Positions 36,101-47,715 of a DNA stretch of 64,000 nucleotides are shown here, in pieces (the first letter of the stretch is position 1; the number at the start of each line of letters is the position of its first letter). Under the pieces are notes generated by a model that was not told where the DNA came from, did not search any database, and saw only the letters and a program-made list of their open reading frames with translations. The stretch spans positions 842,501-906,500 of the forward strand of contig JAWNZC010000445.1 in assembly GCA_035771165.1 (NCBI GenBank), given 5' to 3'. A program made the translations under genes and the position numbers. The stretch is from Paragorgia papillata (taxonomy: Eukaryota; Cnidaria; Anthozoa; Scleralcyonacea; Coralliidae).

Positions 36101-37805
36101 TTTTTAAATTTACATATGTTATACAGAATTTCATGCTCTTTAATCTAGTATAAGTCACCAGAGTGGCATAGACCCATGAACGACGCAGGCAAGCCTTAAA
36201 CAAATTGCGGCGCGGCGTCATTAATACGACTGACGGCGATTATGTTGTATATTTCAGATTACATCAGATATAAACACAATTTTCTCAGCCTCTATTCTAT
36301 ACGATTTTTTTAAATTTACATATGTTATACAGAATTTCATGCTCTTTAATCTAGTATACGTCCCCAGAGCGGCATAGACCCATGAACGACGCAGGCAGGC
36401 TTTAAAGAAATTGCGGCGCGGCGTCATTAATACGACTGACGGGTGTTATGTTGTATATTTCAGATTACATCAGATATAAACACAATTTTCTCAGCCGCTA
36501 TTCTATACGATTTTTTTTAATTTACATATGTTATACAGAATTTCATGCTCTTTAATCTAGTATAAGTCACCAGAGTGGCATAGACCCATGAACGACGCAC
36601 GCATGGTTTAAAGAAATTGCGCCGCGGCGTCATTAATACGACTGACGGGTGTTATGTTGTATATTTCAGATTACATCAGATATAAACACAATTTTCTCAG
36701 CCGCTATTCTATAATATTTTTTTAAATTTACATATGTTATACAGAATTTCATGCTCTTTAATCCAGTATAAGTCCCCAGAGTGACATAGACCCATGAACG
36801 ACGCAGGCAAGCTTTAAACAAATTGCGGCGCGGCGTCATTAATACCACTGACAGCGGATATGTTGTATATTTCATATTACATCAGATATAAACACAATTT
36901 CTCAGCCGCTATTCTATAGGATTTTTTTTAATTTACATATGTTATACAGAATTTCATGCTCTTTAATCTAGTATAAGTCCCCAGAGTGGCATAGACCCAG
37001 GAACGACGCAGGCAAGCTTTAAACAAATTGCGGCGCGGCGTCATTAATACCACTGACAGCGGATATGTTGTATATTTCATATTACATCAGATATAAACAC
37101 AATTTCTCAGCCGCTATTCTATAGGATTTTTTTAAATTTACATATGTTATACAGAATTTCATGCTATTTAATCTAGTATAAGTCCCCAGAGTGGCATAGA
37201 CCCAGGAACGACGCAGGCAAGCCTTAAACAAATTGCGCCGCGGCGTCATTAATACGACTGACGGGTGTTATGTTGTATATTTCAGATTAGATCAGATATA
37301 AACACAATTTTCTCAGCCGGCGCTATTCTATACGATTTTTTTAAATTTACATATGTTATACAGAATTTCATGCTCTTTAATCTAGTATAAGTCACCAGAG
37401 TGGCATAGACCCATGAACGACGCAGGCAAGCCTTAAACAAATTGCGGCGCGGCGTCATTAATACGACTGACGGCGATTATGTTGTATATTTCAGATTACA
37501 TCAGATATAAACACAATTTTCTTAGCCGCTATTCTATTCGATTTTTTTTAATTTACATATGTTATACAGAATTTCATGCTCTTTAATCTAGTATAAGTCC
37601 CCAGAGTGGCATAGACCCATGAACGGCGCAGGCAAGCTTTAAACAAAATACAAATTGCCGCGCGGCGTTATTAATACGACTGACGGAGGTTATGTTGTAT
37701 ATTTCAGATTTCCTCAGAAAAGGTAAATTTTCTCAGCCGCTATTCTATACGATTTTTTTAAATTTACATATGTTATATAGAATTTCATGCTCTTTAATCT
37801 AGTAT
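33181..37805 (+). repeat. ~204-bp satellite array in unit 2
   Basis: About 23 monomers of the same satellite as in unit 1, but with different internal arrangement. Distinct monomer variants (for example with ACAGCGGATATG or AGCCGGCGCTATT) recur in order, with repeated blocks of five (about 1032 bp, 35634 against 36666) and eight (about 1647 bp, 33987 against 35634) monomers. This is evidence of unequal exchange after the units were duplicated. Confidence 0.95.
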
Positions 37806-40150
37806 AAAGAACGGAAAGGACTACTATATTTTATTTTATTTTATTTTATTTAACTTTGCCCTGATAATATCATTAATTATATATGTTCAATTTGTACCAA
37901 CAAAAGTAATACAAGGCAGGAATACCGCAACAGCTAAAGCCAATTACTGCGGATCCTTTGTTACAAATATTACAACAACATACAAGTTTAACAGTGAACG
38001 GAAATACACATGCACAAGATAATACAAAAACAATGAATCTAAGATAAAAGAAAAAGAACGCTAACACACCCCCCCCCCCCCTCCCCCCCCTCCCCCCACA
38101 CACACACACACACCCCAAAGGAAAGCTGTGAATTAATTAATTATTTAAATAAAGAAAATAAATAAATAAACAATTAATTAATTAAATAAATAAATAAATA
38201 AATAAAAAAGTAAATAAGTAAGTAAATAAATAAATAAATAAATAAAAAATAAATAAATAAATAGATAGATAAATAAATAAATAAATAAATAAATAGATAA
38301 ATAAATAAATAATTAATTAAATAAATAAATAAATAATAAATTGGGACATAAATTGTATATTAATAATATACATGGATTATTAGAAATATGCAAGGGAAGA
38401 GCACTATTTAAAAACAAGGACTTTGTGAACCAAGACTGGTACATGTAAAGTAACTGTTCTTCATGCACTCGATCGTTGACGACACCAAGATCATCTGGTA
38501 TAACCAAACCTATATGAAAAACTGCATGGTCGTGACGTTAACACGCCATAAAAGAATATAACCATAATAATAAACGAGCTTTTTCAGGATCGCTTAAGTT
38601 TGTAAGTAAGTGCTAATAAGTTTGCGTCTTCTGCCTAAGGATCAGAACAGAAAAAACCATTGTCACACAATATCAACCATCTCATGCAGGTAATGATCTA
38701 AGATCTTGCATGTTAATGGAAAGTAATAAATAAACACCAAAGCCTTTCTTTATCTTGGAAGTATTTTGTATGTTGATAGGCAGCTTCTTCACGAAATTGC
38801 TACCAAAATTTCCAAAGCAAGCTCGTCCTTTGGCAGGGTCACTGAGAGACTTTCAGTACAGCGGGATTGGAAAAACCATAGCATCAAGCTAGCGGACTAT
38901 TATATATGAAGTGGAGACTATATATGTACAGTAGAAACATTCAAAAGCTAAAAAGCTTTTCAGCAAATATGCTCAAGAGACATATTCTGTGGACAAATTG
39001 AGAAGAAAACGTTTTATAACAATTGAAATTTCATCTAATACAAAGTGTTACAGTATAGAAATCATCGTCCGCAAACGCAATCTGGAGTGGCTAATCATTT
39101 AGTCAGAATGGATGACGTACGCGCGCTTACCAAGTACATTTTATATACTAGTTAGTAGTATGATGAGATGAAAATGGGCCCAGGAAGTTGGATAAACCAA
39201 CGAAACGTTACAAGACATGTTCGCCGATATCAACAAAGAAGTGTGTATTATAGGCCGTTGCCAAGTCACAACGAGAAGAACTTATCCATGCATATATCGT
39301 TCAAAATGAACATAAATAGACCACACCTTTGTGGAAAAGTTTGAAAAAAAAAAGTTAGTATGACATATACCAAAAGTACACCTACAGTCAGTAAAGTCAT
39401 CAGACATCATTGACGGAAGAACTGGTACAAGGCAGGAGACACAACTTTCCACTGTGGCGTCAGTGACTGACATATTGCGAAAAAAGTGGACTCTTTGCTC
39501 ACAGTGTCTCTCACCAACAAAGGAACGAAGAGATAGTGGAAAAAGACACGTCATCCATTCTCATTATAACAAGGCCAATGACCACTTGTAGTAATTACAT
39601 TTAATCAAGACAAAAAGATTGAAATTTCTTTGCAAATGTGAAATTTTGTGGAGATTTATGTAAACGATTTCCAGACTTATCCACGAGATATACTCGAATT
39701 ATCACGTGCACCGGCGACGCCCATCCCACACGAAACTCCGATGCAGATTGTTTCGCATGGTAAATAGCCTAGGTAAACAGAAACGTCAGATACTAAAAGG
39801 AAACAATTTCACACTCAAACTGAGTAAGCGAAAATATTAATATATGTAATCAAATAACAATTAAACCAACGTCTTTATTTATATGATGTATTAAAGTTCG
39901 ACTCAAGGCAAATTACATTTTTCGCTTTATATAATGTATTAAAGAAAGTATAGAATCTAAATATGATGAAAAAACAATTGTAACGAAATTTTTTTTCTTT
40001 GATTTTGGGTTGTTGAATCGACGAATTGTGAAGTATTTTCATAAAAATCCGTGTTGTATGAAGAGTCTGGCACTAGCAAGTGTGTGAGGTAAACGGAGGA
40101 ACGATTTAACGATCCATTAAAGTAAACGAAGAAAAAAATGCACTCAAGAC
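37806..40150. other. Non-coding body of unit 2 (first part)
   Basis: Same content as 21670-23993, including the poly-C/(CA)n tract (about 38069-38113) and the (AAAT)n-rich stretch (about 38150-38340). No supported gene. Confidence 0.7.
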
Positions 40151-40465
40151 ATGAGAAGTGAGCTGAAACTTTTATCCTTGTATAGTAGGCGGCGCTTTTT
40201 TAGATTTTTAACAATTTTTAAAATTTTAAACAAATTAGATTGTCCAGAGCAGTTGACCGACGCTATTAAACTGCGAAGCTCCATTCGAGAAAAAGAACTT
40301 CGTGATCACAAACTCCTCCATCTACCAAGAATAAACAGTAAAATAGGACAGTCAATGTTTCGATATACAGGAGCCAAAGATTGGAATTCCTTTCCCGTGT
40401 ACATTAGAGAAATTACTTATTTTAGCATTTTTAAACAAACGCTTTTTAACTATCTTTTGAACTGA
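40151..40465 (+). pseudogene. LINE 3' end, unit 2 copy
   Basis: Copy of the reverse-transcriptase C-terminus at 23994-24308 with a few substitutions (for example A to T in SMFRYTGAKDWNS). It is followed by a UTR and a (TTA)n tail to 40680. Confidence 0.7.
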
Positions 40466-40620
40466 CATCGATTGCCATATTTGTAGTTCTTAATTTGTAT
40501 TATATAGAAATTAATATTGTTAGTCATTTCTAGGGTAGTTATATAATTGTAAATACTGTTCATCCTGTTTCAGTACCAGCTATACTTAACAGCTGAAAGG
40601 GTCTTATAGTTTAAAATAAA

Positions 40621-40680
<60 letters not shown>

Positions 40681-41339
40681 TTTTGGGCTGCCTATGGTGC
40701 AAGTTGCAAGGGAAATTGCCTTGTGTGACATGGCCTTTAGCCTATTTATATTTTAAAATCTATTTACTGTATATTTATAACAAATCATAGAAAGTTACCG
40801 CATGAGAAGATTTAGCCAAGTCAAAATTTTTAAATAGTATTTCTTTCTTCAATAACACTAAAGTTGCATCCATTTCCTTTTGTTTGTTTGTTGGTGATCC
40901 CTTCCAAAATTTCTTTGATCTCCCGCAATTCTGCTCTAACGTCAATACCTAAATAGTAATATATTATACTGTATATACAATTCATTGTTGTGAAAACCAT
41001 AATTATAATTGGGTCTGTTTTCTTTCATAGGTGATAATTTAGACTATTTATTAGTGGATTAATTCTTTGACTCTTACTTTCGTATTTCACTCTGGCATAA
41101 ATGGCGGACGATTTACTCGTCAAAAGGATAGCGCTGGGAGTGAAAGGGTTTATCAACAATAAAGTTTAAATATATTAAATTATATTTTACTTGTCCCTTC
41201 TCAATGACAATGAGTAAACCATAGAAATAGAGGAGAAATTATGGTTTTTCTACATGGTAAGTACATGTACGACATTTGAAATTAGCCTCAAAATGGTTTT
41301 ACATAATAACAAAAACACAAGTGTCGGTACATTCTCGTT

Positions 41340-42491
41340 CCCAGAGCCTTCTCACGCGGGCCGCGCAAACGAAGGCTCTGGGATAATCCGTTTCAAATCG
41401 ACATTTCATTGGTTGAATAATTGACAATGATTTATACCAAGGGACATTTGAAAATCTGTATTCCTTCATTCCTTGTTCTTTCGAAAGCCTTGAGGGGTTT
41501 TAAATTTTATCTGGCGACTGAAACTTGTCAAAAACCAAACCTCAGGACCCAAACAGCAGTTGAACAGCAAGTATTCGGTGGCTTATGAATGGTTTCGAAA
41601 GGGAAAGCGGTGAGTACTGAAGTGGCGTGTTGCCCGCGGTGCGGTATCTTGTCAGTTGTGGAACAAGGTGGCTAGTAATTTCAGAACTACATATCGTTGA
41701 AGTATATTGTGTACATATGTTGTTAGATGTTGAATGAGCTTTCATTTGATGAATAGTTCAAGATTCTGCGTTTTATTAAACTTGTTAAAATGTCCAAAAT
41801 GTGCGAACCGCTGTTTGAAATAATATTACAAATAAACAGGAAATTGACTTCTCACAAGTGTTACAGAATTTTAGATTTCTTTTGAAATATACTTAACGCA
41901 CAACATTGAGATATATATCATACAGAAGCTCTTGAGAAATTCTATTCGAGGTAAAAATTTCAAGCTTCAAGTTAAACGGGAAATATTTAAAAAATGGAAA
42001 ATCGTCTGTCGTTTTGGTTCATTGCGTCGATTTCCTGTTTATTTGTAATAATATTATTTGGGACAGTGGTTCGCACATTTTTGACATTTTAACAAGTTTC
42101 ATAAAACGCAAAATCTTGAACTATACGTCAAATGAAAGCTCATCAGTTCAACATCTGACAGCATACGTACACAAAATATTTCAACGATGCGTAGTTCTGA
42201 AATTACTAGTCATCTTGTTCCACAACTGACTGAGATGCCCCGCTACTCACCGCTTTCTCTCTTGGAAGCATTCAAAAGCCGTCACTTGCTGTTTAAAAAT
42301 GCTGTTTAGTTCTTGACAAGTTTATCCGTCAGATAAAATTTAAAACCCCTCGAACTTCCTTCCACTTGCGAAGATTTCGAATTTTCGATCTCTGGCGGCG
42401 CATGCTCTTTTCAATCGGCAACCTGTTTTTCGGTTTCCGGCGATGGATCATCCCAGAGCCTTCGTGTGAGAAGACTCTGGGAACGAGATTG
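41340..42491. mobile_element. Palindromic element with 9-bp target duplication (unit 2)
   Basis: Copy of 25203-26365 with the same flanking GTGTCGGTA (41331-41339 and 42492-42500). It has small indels, including loss of about 15 bp from the right inverted repeat (around 42465). The insertion therefore predates the unit duplication. Confidence 0.85.
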
Positions 42492-42907
42492 GTGTCGGTA
42501 TAGCCTGCATTATAGCCTCCCCAGTCCCCTCATCCAGTAACGCCTGCTAGGCAGGCAAGTGTTCGTATGCATGACGAAAGAAAATACTTTAAATTGTAAA
42601 ACACTTTACCTTCACTGGTACATGGAGCTGCTTCCATTCTTCTTCTTTGGCTCAATGGCTGTTGAAAAATGTCCTCCGGAGTGACCGAGCTATTTATTTT
42701 TTGAAATAAGAAAACTGCTATAAAACGTAACTTCGCGAAGCTCAAAACCGAAAAAATACAAATTATCGGTGACCGTATTTACACGTTTGAAGTCTGTAAT
42801 TCTAACACACGTCTGGCAGTAAGTGAACACGAAGGAATATTCATGTTTTTAATATATATATATATATATTGTAAAACGTGTCGCCTAAGCTTCGAGGACA
42901 TAAAAAG

Positions 42908-43324
42908 ATAGGGAGTACATCTTTCGTCAAGACGACACTTTGTTGAAGATATTTCTTCTGCAGACAATTCCGGGGAAAAGTTGCTTGTTCAGGATGAAAA
43001 CTTAGACGAAGAAACTATTTTGTACACAGACGACGAAGGTGAAAATTTTTGAGAATGCATATTTTGCACGCAATGAAAGCGAAGGTGGAGATAACCCAAG
43101 AGAAATAAACCAGCTTGAGGATGAAGATGAAGAAGTATTTCCCCCCAAAAATGAACGCCAGGAAAATTTCTCAGAAGAGTTTGAGTCGGACAACGGTAGT
43201 GAATTTCGGGAAGAAGGAAACGATAGTGACGACGACAATAACGCCTCCGATTTTTATCCATTCCCGTCAAAAATTTTCTTTCTCCTCTACTGTTATGTAC
43301 ATAACATTTGTCAACCCCTGCAGG
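42908..43324 (+). pseudogene. Acidic exon-like coding remnant (unit 2)
   Basis: Copy of 26780-27195. From 43039 it is open to 43329 (96 residues: NESEGGDNPREINQLEDEDE, then acidic repeats, then FYPFPSKIFF...). The upstream frameshift remains. Best read as a decayed transposase or host exon; identity uncertain. Confidence 0.4.
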
Positions 43325-43641
43325 TATGAATATTGTATTGTTTTTAGACAGTAGACTGGTTATAAATTATCTATATTTCTACTAAACACCGTAGTGTGTT
43401 AGTTATGTTTTCACAAGAGTCTTGAGATGATGGGCAACATTTGATTTGTTTAATCCCACATGACCATAAGTAAACCAATAGCAGTCTGAGTTACAACTAG
43501 GAAAAGTCTCTAATAAGATAGACAACCTTGGGGACAATTTCATCTGTCTTAGAGAGACACCCTCTAAGAGACCTCAACCACATTGACAATATTATAAACA
43601 ACAATAATAATATACAAGCAGCCAAGATTTGACCATTTTAC

Positions 43642-43796
43642 GCACCAATCAAACGTTTGGTCAACCCAAGGGAGGGTGGGTGTACAATGATTGACAAAGA
43701 TTGACCACAAACTGGTGCTCCACATTGGGGCGTATATGTCAAATGCCCCTGGGTATGCCCGACCTCCCCCTGGTTGGGCAAAACATTGATTGGTGC
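43642..43796. mobile_element. Short palindromic MITE (GCACCAATCAA ends), unit 2
   Basis: Unit 2 copy of 27515-27669, essentially identical. Confidence 0.7.
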
Positions 43797-44096
43797 ATTA
43801 GAGAGGTGCCAATTAATAGCAAGTTCACTGTAGTTGAATACCTGTATCAATGCCAATGGCCCTTTAGAAGTAACTAAGATCAATATGATATATATAAAAA
43901 TATCACTGGTTTCAAAATCGGGAAGAGGCTGCACGCAGGCTATATTGAGACAAAACGTTTTATTTTCATTCAAGTTACTTATTTGCATCTATATATATTG
44001 ATTTGAGGATACAGGTAACACATTATTTGACATCCTAACTATAACACAAATGCAATAACAAATATTTTATTATAAAGAAATATATATATATATATA

Positions 44097-44251
44097 TACA
44101 AAGTATGAAGTATAGTTTTACCTTAAAGTCTTCGCTACCAGAGGTTTCACCCTAAACGGGATCATCAGGCGACATCAGTCGATGATCCCGTTTAGGGTGA
44201 AACCTCTGGTAGCCGAAGACTTTAAGGTAAAACTATACTTCATACTTTGTA
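44097..44251. repeat. Near-perfect 155-bp hairpin (unit 2)
   Basis: Unit 2 copy of the hairpin at 27972-28126, again between (TA)n tracts, whose lengths differ between units. Confidence 0.85.
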
Positions 44252-45342
44252 TTTTGCTCTATCTATATATGGTATTGAGCACTCTCTAACATTTCGTGAA
44301 CCAATACTCACTTATATATATATATATATATGTAATATTTATAAACCGCGCAGGAGGGCTTTATCGGATATAAAACACGAGGCGATAGCCGAGTGTTTTA
44401 GAGCCGATAAAGCCCGTACTGCAAGGTTTTTAAATGACTTCTAAAAAGAATCACTTCATACGTTCATTGGCGTAGTAATTTTGAAAATTAAGCTTATCTC
44501 AGCCGTTAAAAACCAGCGAGAAACTTAGAGCGAGTCTATATCACATATATAGATCCGATACGCTCATGATTTTTCTTTGTGTTTTCCTCATGAATTATTA
44601 ATGAATTTTAGAAATATATATACAATCAAGTACAGTAACAACACATACAATTTCTAGTTATTTGTCATCTGTGAAGGCTTCAAGTGGTGCAATATTTCTA
44701 TGTTGAACATTTGACCAGTTACTAAATGTTTCAATAGATCCTGGAAGCAATTCAATATTCCAAAATCACCCTTTATACAAACGGGGAAAAACCCAATACA
44801 AATTGAATATTAAATAAACTAAACATATATGAACATGAAACATTATAATCAATTTCAACTATACTAATAAGAACTTGATTTTGATTCTCAGACAAACTAA
44901 GCCAAATAAAGCCAGAAAATGTACATCTATAATGTTGCAAATCCAAAGAATAGTTGCTGCCGTAGGCAGCACACTAATCTTGACATGGGTTACCTATGTC
45001 TCGTGCCCAGACCTCTTACCGGACCTATGTATAGTCAACGAGATCTCGATATATGTGAAAATTTCCTGGATGTTAAGTTTTATGACGTTTTGTGACGTAG
45101 TTTAGTTTGAACGAGATTGTTTACATTCCATACTCCAGAGGGTTATTCGTTTTCACGGAAGTTGTACGGAATTAATGTTCGGAACTTCTCAACGCCACCA
45201 CGAATATGGTATTTTCTGAACTCGCAACGCCATGAGGTGAGTGAGTGAGCGTCTGTGAGCTGTGCCAATAAGTTCTCGAACGATCTGTCCTGCCAGTCGG
45301 GAATTCCAATTCATTTCATTGAGGAGATATTCTGTTTTCAAG

Positions 45343-45479
45343 GTAAGACGACTAAGATAGTTCTGTGTACTTAGTTTTTCTTGTTTGTCCCGTCTTTAAA
45401 GGCTCACTTAAAACGGCATTTGGCTATTAAAGATCAAATTGTTTTGTTTGTGAATACGATTTACCTTCTATTTTAATAG
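45343..45479 (+). other. Putative 5' UTR intron of element B
   Basis: Donor AAG|GTAAGA and acceptor TTTTAATAG before GTGTATATTGG. The diverged copy A keeps an equivalent GGTAAG...TTTTAG pair (5220-5295) before GTGTATATTG. Conservation of both splice sites in two diverged copies supports a real intron. Confidence 0.5.
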
Positions 45480-45599
45480 GTGTATATTGGTGTGAGTTCA
45501 ATTTTCTCACAGGAGCCATTGTGTTCGCGCTGATCAGTATTCCGATCAGACATTATCTGCGTGTGGGTATCACGCAACTCAAATCAAACGAAGCCATTG

Positions 45600-45690
45600 T
45601 GCTCGTCAAAATCAAACCTAGCGAAGTCGTGGTGCTCGCTAAAAACAAACCTAGCGAAGTCGTGGTGCTCGCTAAAAACAATACACAAAC
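45600..45690 (+). repeat. 33-bp tandem repeat in the leader of element B
   Basis: Two full copies and a partial third of a unit with CCTAGCGAAGTCGTGGTGCT and CGCTAAAAACAAA. The length is a multiple of three and it is open on the minus strand, but there is no sign of coding. Confidence 0.8.
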
Positions 45691-45756
45691 GAAGGCATAA
45701 TTTGTGCCTGTTGACAACATAAAAACCTTTAAAATATAACTCAACATTTTGCCTAA

Positions 45757-46794
45757 ATGGGAGTGACAATTGAGCAATATCGTGCCCGAATTGGTTCACA
45801 CAATAATGTAAGAGTCAAACAGGATTCAACACCACTCGAAGATATAAACATTTGTGGAACAATGTTGATGTTATTTCAGCTGGTAATAAAAATTATGGTA
45901 TTACTAATATTGGTGCGAATATTTTACCTGAGTGTATTTTTATATTTGCCAACAAAGAGGTTGACAGAGCAATATGAAAGTTTGAGCGAAGTGATAGTGT
46001 CGTTCACTCAAATGTCATGTTACAATGTGTATGTTCCACTGTTGTTGAGAATGGCAAATGATGTTGAAGAAAATCCTGGACCCACAGTATATGATGTTGT
46101 GGACCCAAATAGAACAATATGTGCTGATTTTAGCCAAGGCAATACCAGAAAGTTTAAACAAAATGCTGGTAAACAATGTGTAGCCATGTCTTTGACTGCA
46201 ATAATACATAATCAAATGACAAACATTAATGCATGGGATTCATCATTCCTAAATGTAATATTATGTGATGGAAATAGCCTTTATACTTGTATAAGCAATT
46301 CTATTAATAAAACCTTCTTGCTTTTAACTGATGTGCCAGAAATGGTTTCAGTTTCTGATAAAATGTATTCTTTGCAATACAGTGACCCATTTGCTGGTGA
46401 TTTGTTTATGGCAACTAACAATCTACCTTATTATTCTTTGGAGAATGCACTCAATAGTCTATTTTTGGATTCTCAGTTAAATTATCAACATTGCCTGTTG
46501 ACTGTTGATTGCAACACTGTTGCAATTTTTAAGACTTCTGAAGGAAACTTTAAAGTTTTTGACTCTCATTCAAGAGATTCATATGGCATACCACACCCAT
46601 TTGGAAAATGTGTACTAATTTCTATTGAAAGTATAAATAACCTGGTGATTTATTTCCAAAATACTGTACCTCGAGGGAATGTAACACCCTTTGAAGTCAA
46701 AGGTGTGGCTGTTCAGTTAATAATTACAACCTTCTGTACTATAAAGTCTCAAATCAAGTTTCCAAATAATTTATACAATTGCACAAAACAATAA
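45757..46794 (+). CDS. 2A-containing polyprotein with C76-like cysteine protease
   Basis: 345 residues. Residues 1-34 are polar (MGVTIEQYRARIG...). A strongly hydrophobic segment follows at about 35-65, then a short linker ending in a canonical 2A motif, DVEENPGP (102-109), where ribosomes skip the bond between G108 and P109. The downstream product holds a papain-fold domain of the kind seen in herpesvirus large tegument (C76) deubiquitinases: GKQCVAMSL with candidate nucleophile C141, and FDSHSRD with candidate H271 and nearby D269. Both motifs are spaced as expected. The AATAAA at 46791 overlaps the stop. The likely outcome is a membrane-bound 108-residue peptide plus a separate protease acting on ubiquitin-like modifiers. 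The 2A is clear; the protease family call is by motif and moderately sure; the biological role is unknown. Confidence 0.75.
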   Translation: MGVTIEQYRARIGSHNNVRVKQDSTPLEDINICGTMLMLFQLVIKIMVLLILVRIFYLSVFLYLPTKRLTEQYESLSEVIVSFTQMSCYNVYVPLLLRMANDVEENPGPTVYDVVDPNRTICADFSQGNTRKFKQNAGKQCVAMSLTAIIHNQMTNINAWDSSFLNVILCDGNSLYTCISNSINKTFLLLTDVPEMVSVSDKMYSLQYSDPFAGDLFMATNNLPYYSLENALNSLFLDSQLNYQHCLLTVDCNTVAIFKTSEGNFKVFDSHSRDSYGIPHPFGKCVLISIESINNLVIYFQNTVPRGNVTPFEVKGVAVQLIITTFCTIKSQIKFPNNLYNCTKQ

Positions 46795-47715
46795 AAGCAT
46801 TTCATATCGCGCTATAACCTCTTGCATTTTTAAACGCAGATAGTTAAACATGGATAGTGTTTGTATGCGGACGGATATTTTACTGTCTGGGGACACACTT
46901 CGCTAGCGAATAATGTCAGTGGGAACACTATCTGCTGGGACACCGGAATCAGTTACGAGGCATTATCGCTGTCATAGAAGTTCACAATCACATTCCATTC
47001 ACCCTTTCCAATCCGTTCCAATACTTCCAACGCACTCACACAGCCTTCGAGGTAGCGCTACTTGCTCGTACCTTATATCAGGGTTCTGCTCGCACGACAC
47101 TAAAGTCGAAAGACAACTTTGAAATGCAATCAAGTGCACATTTTCGGCCGCTCCACTCACTGTCACTTCAATAACTTTATATACCCACCAAATGCAAACC
47201 AAACATCAACAACATGTACAACATGCCACATGGTCACAATGTATGCACCACACTCTGTATGCAGTCAAAAACCTTGCCGATTATATTCAGCTGCATTTCG
47301 CATATATGCTGCATTTTCCAATTAAAACAATTGAAAAAATGCGTACACAGCGTACACTATGTTATATTAATAATTATATTTGGCATTTACACTCGTTGTA
47401 AATAGATTAAAGTCAAAGCTATGGCCTTGTATGGGTACGAAATTCCAGTGTTGTAAAGATAAACATTGTAAGACCCAACACTATGTTAGCCTGATTAACA
47501 TGTCCGTTACAATTTATACAATCTGAATCAACCCCAGGGTTCACCTTTGAATTTTTTTTTCCAATATATGCCTATACCCTGCATGTGTCTATTACAACTA
47601 ATATAAACCTAAAATAGGTCAATTTATGCGCATTCTGTTCATTTATGCCCATTCTGTCAATTTATGCCCATTCTCCTCCTTTCAGGCAGCACTTCCTTGC
47701 GATAGTAATTTCTAG
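46795..47715 (+). other. 3' region of element B
   Basis: No supported gene. About 47615-47675 holds three 19-20-bp copies related to TCAATTTATGCCCATTCTG immediately before the conserved 3' end, matching the position of the minisatellite in copy A. Confidence 0.6.

Larger units (their letters stand above)
44954..47715 (+). mobile_element. 2A-protease mobile element (copy B), 2.76 kb
   Basis: Present in unit 2, absent from the otherwise identical site in unit 1 (...AAAGAATAG|TATAAATTG), so its borders are exact to within the shared TAG. It starts TTGCTGCCGTAGGCAGCAC, a terminal hairpin, and ends GGCAGCACTTCCTTGCGATAGTAA-TTTCTAG. It can be read as a 3-bp TAG duplication, or as no duplication with a CTAG|T 3' end as in Helitrons, although the 5' TC of a Helitron is missing. 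Internal parts: 5' non-coding exon, intron 45343-45479, a 33-bp tandem repeat (about 45600-45690), the polyprotein ORF, and short tandem repeats before the end. No transposase, replicase or reverse transcriptase, so it depends on factors supplied elsewhere. Confidence 0.8.

Noticed and set aside
18731..37805. CRISPR-like regular array
   Set aside because: Repeats are ~204 bp with no unique spacers and the genome is eukaryotic; it is satellite DNA.
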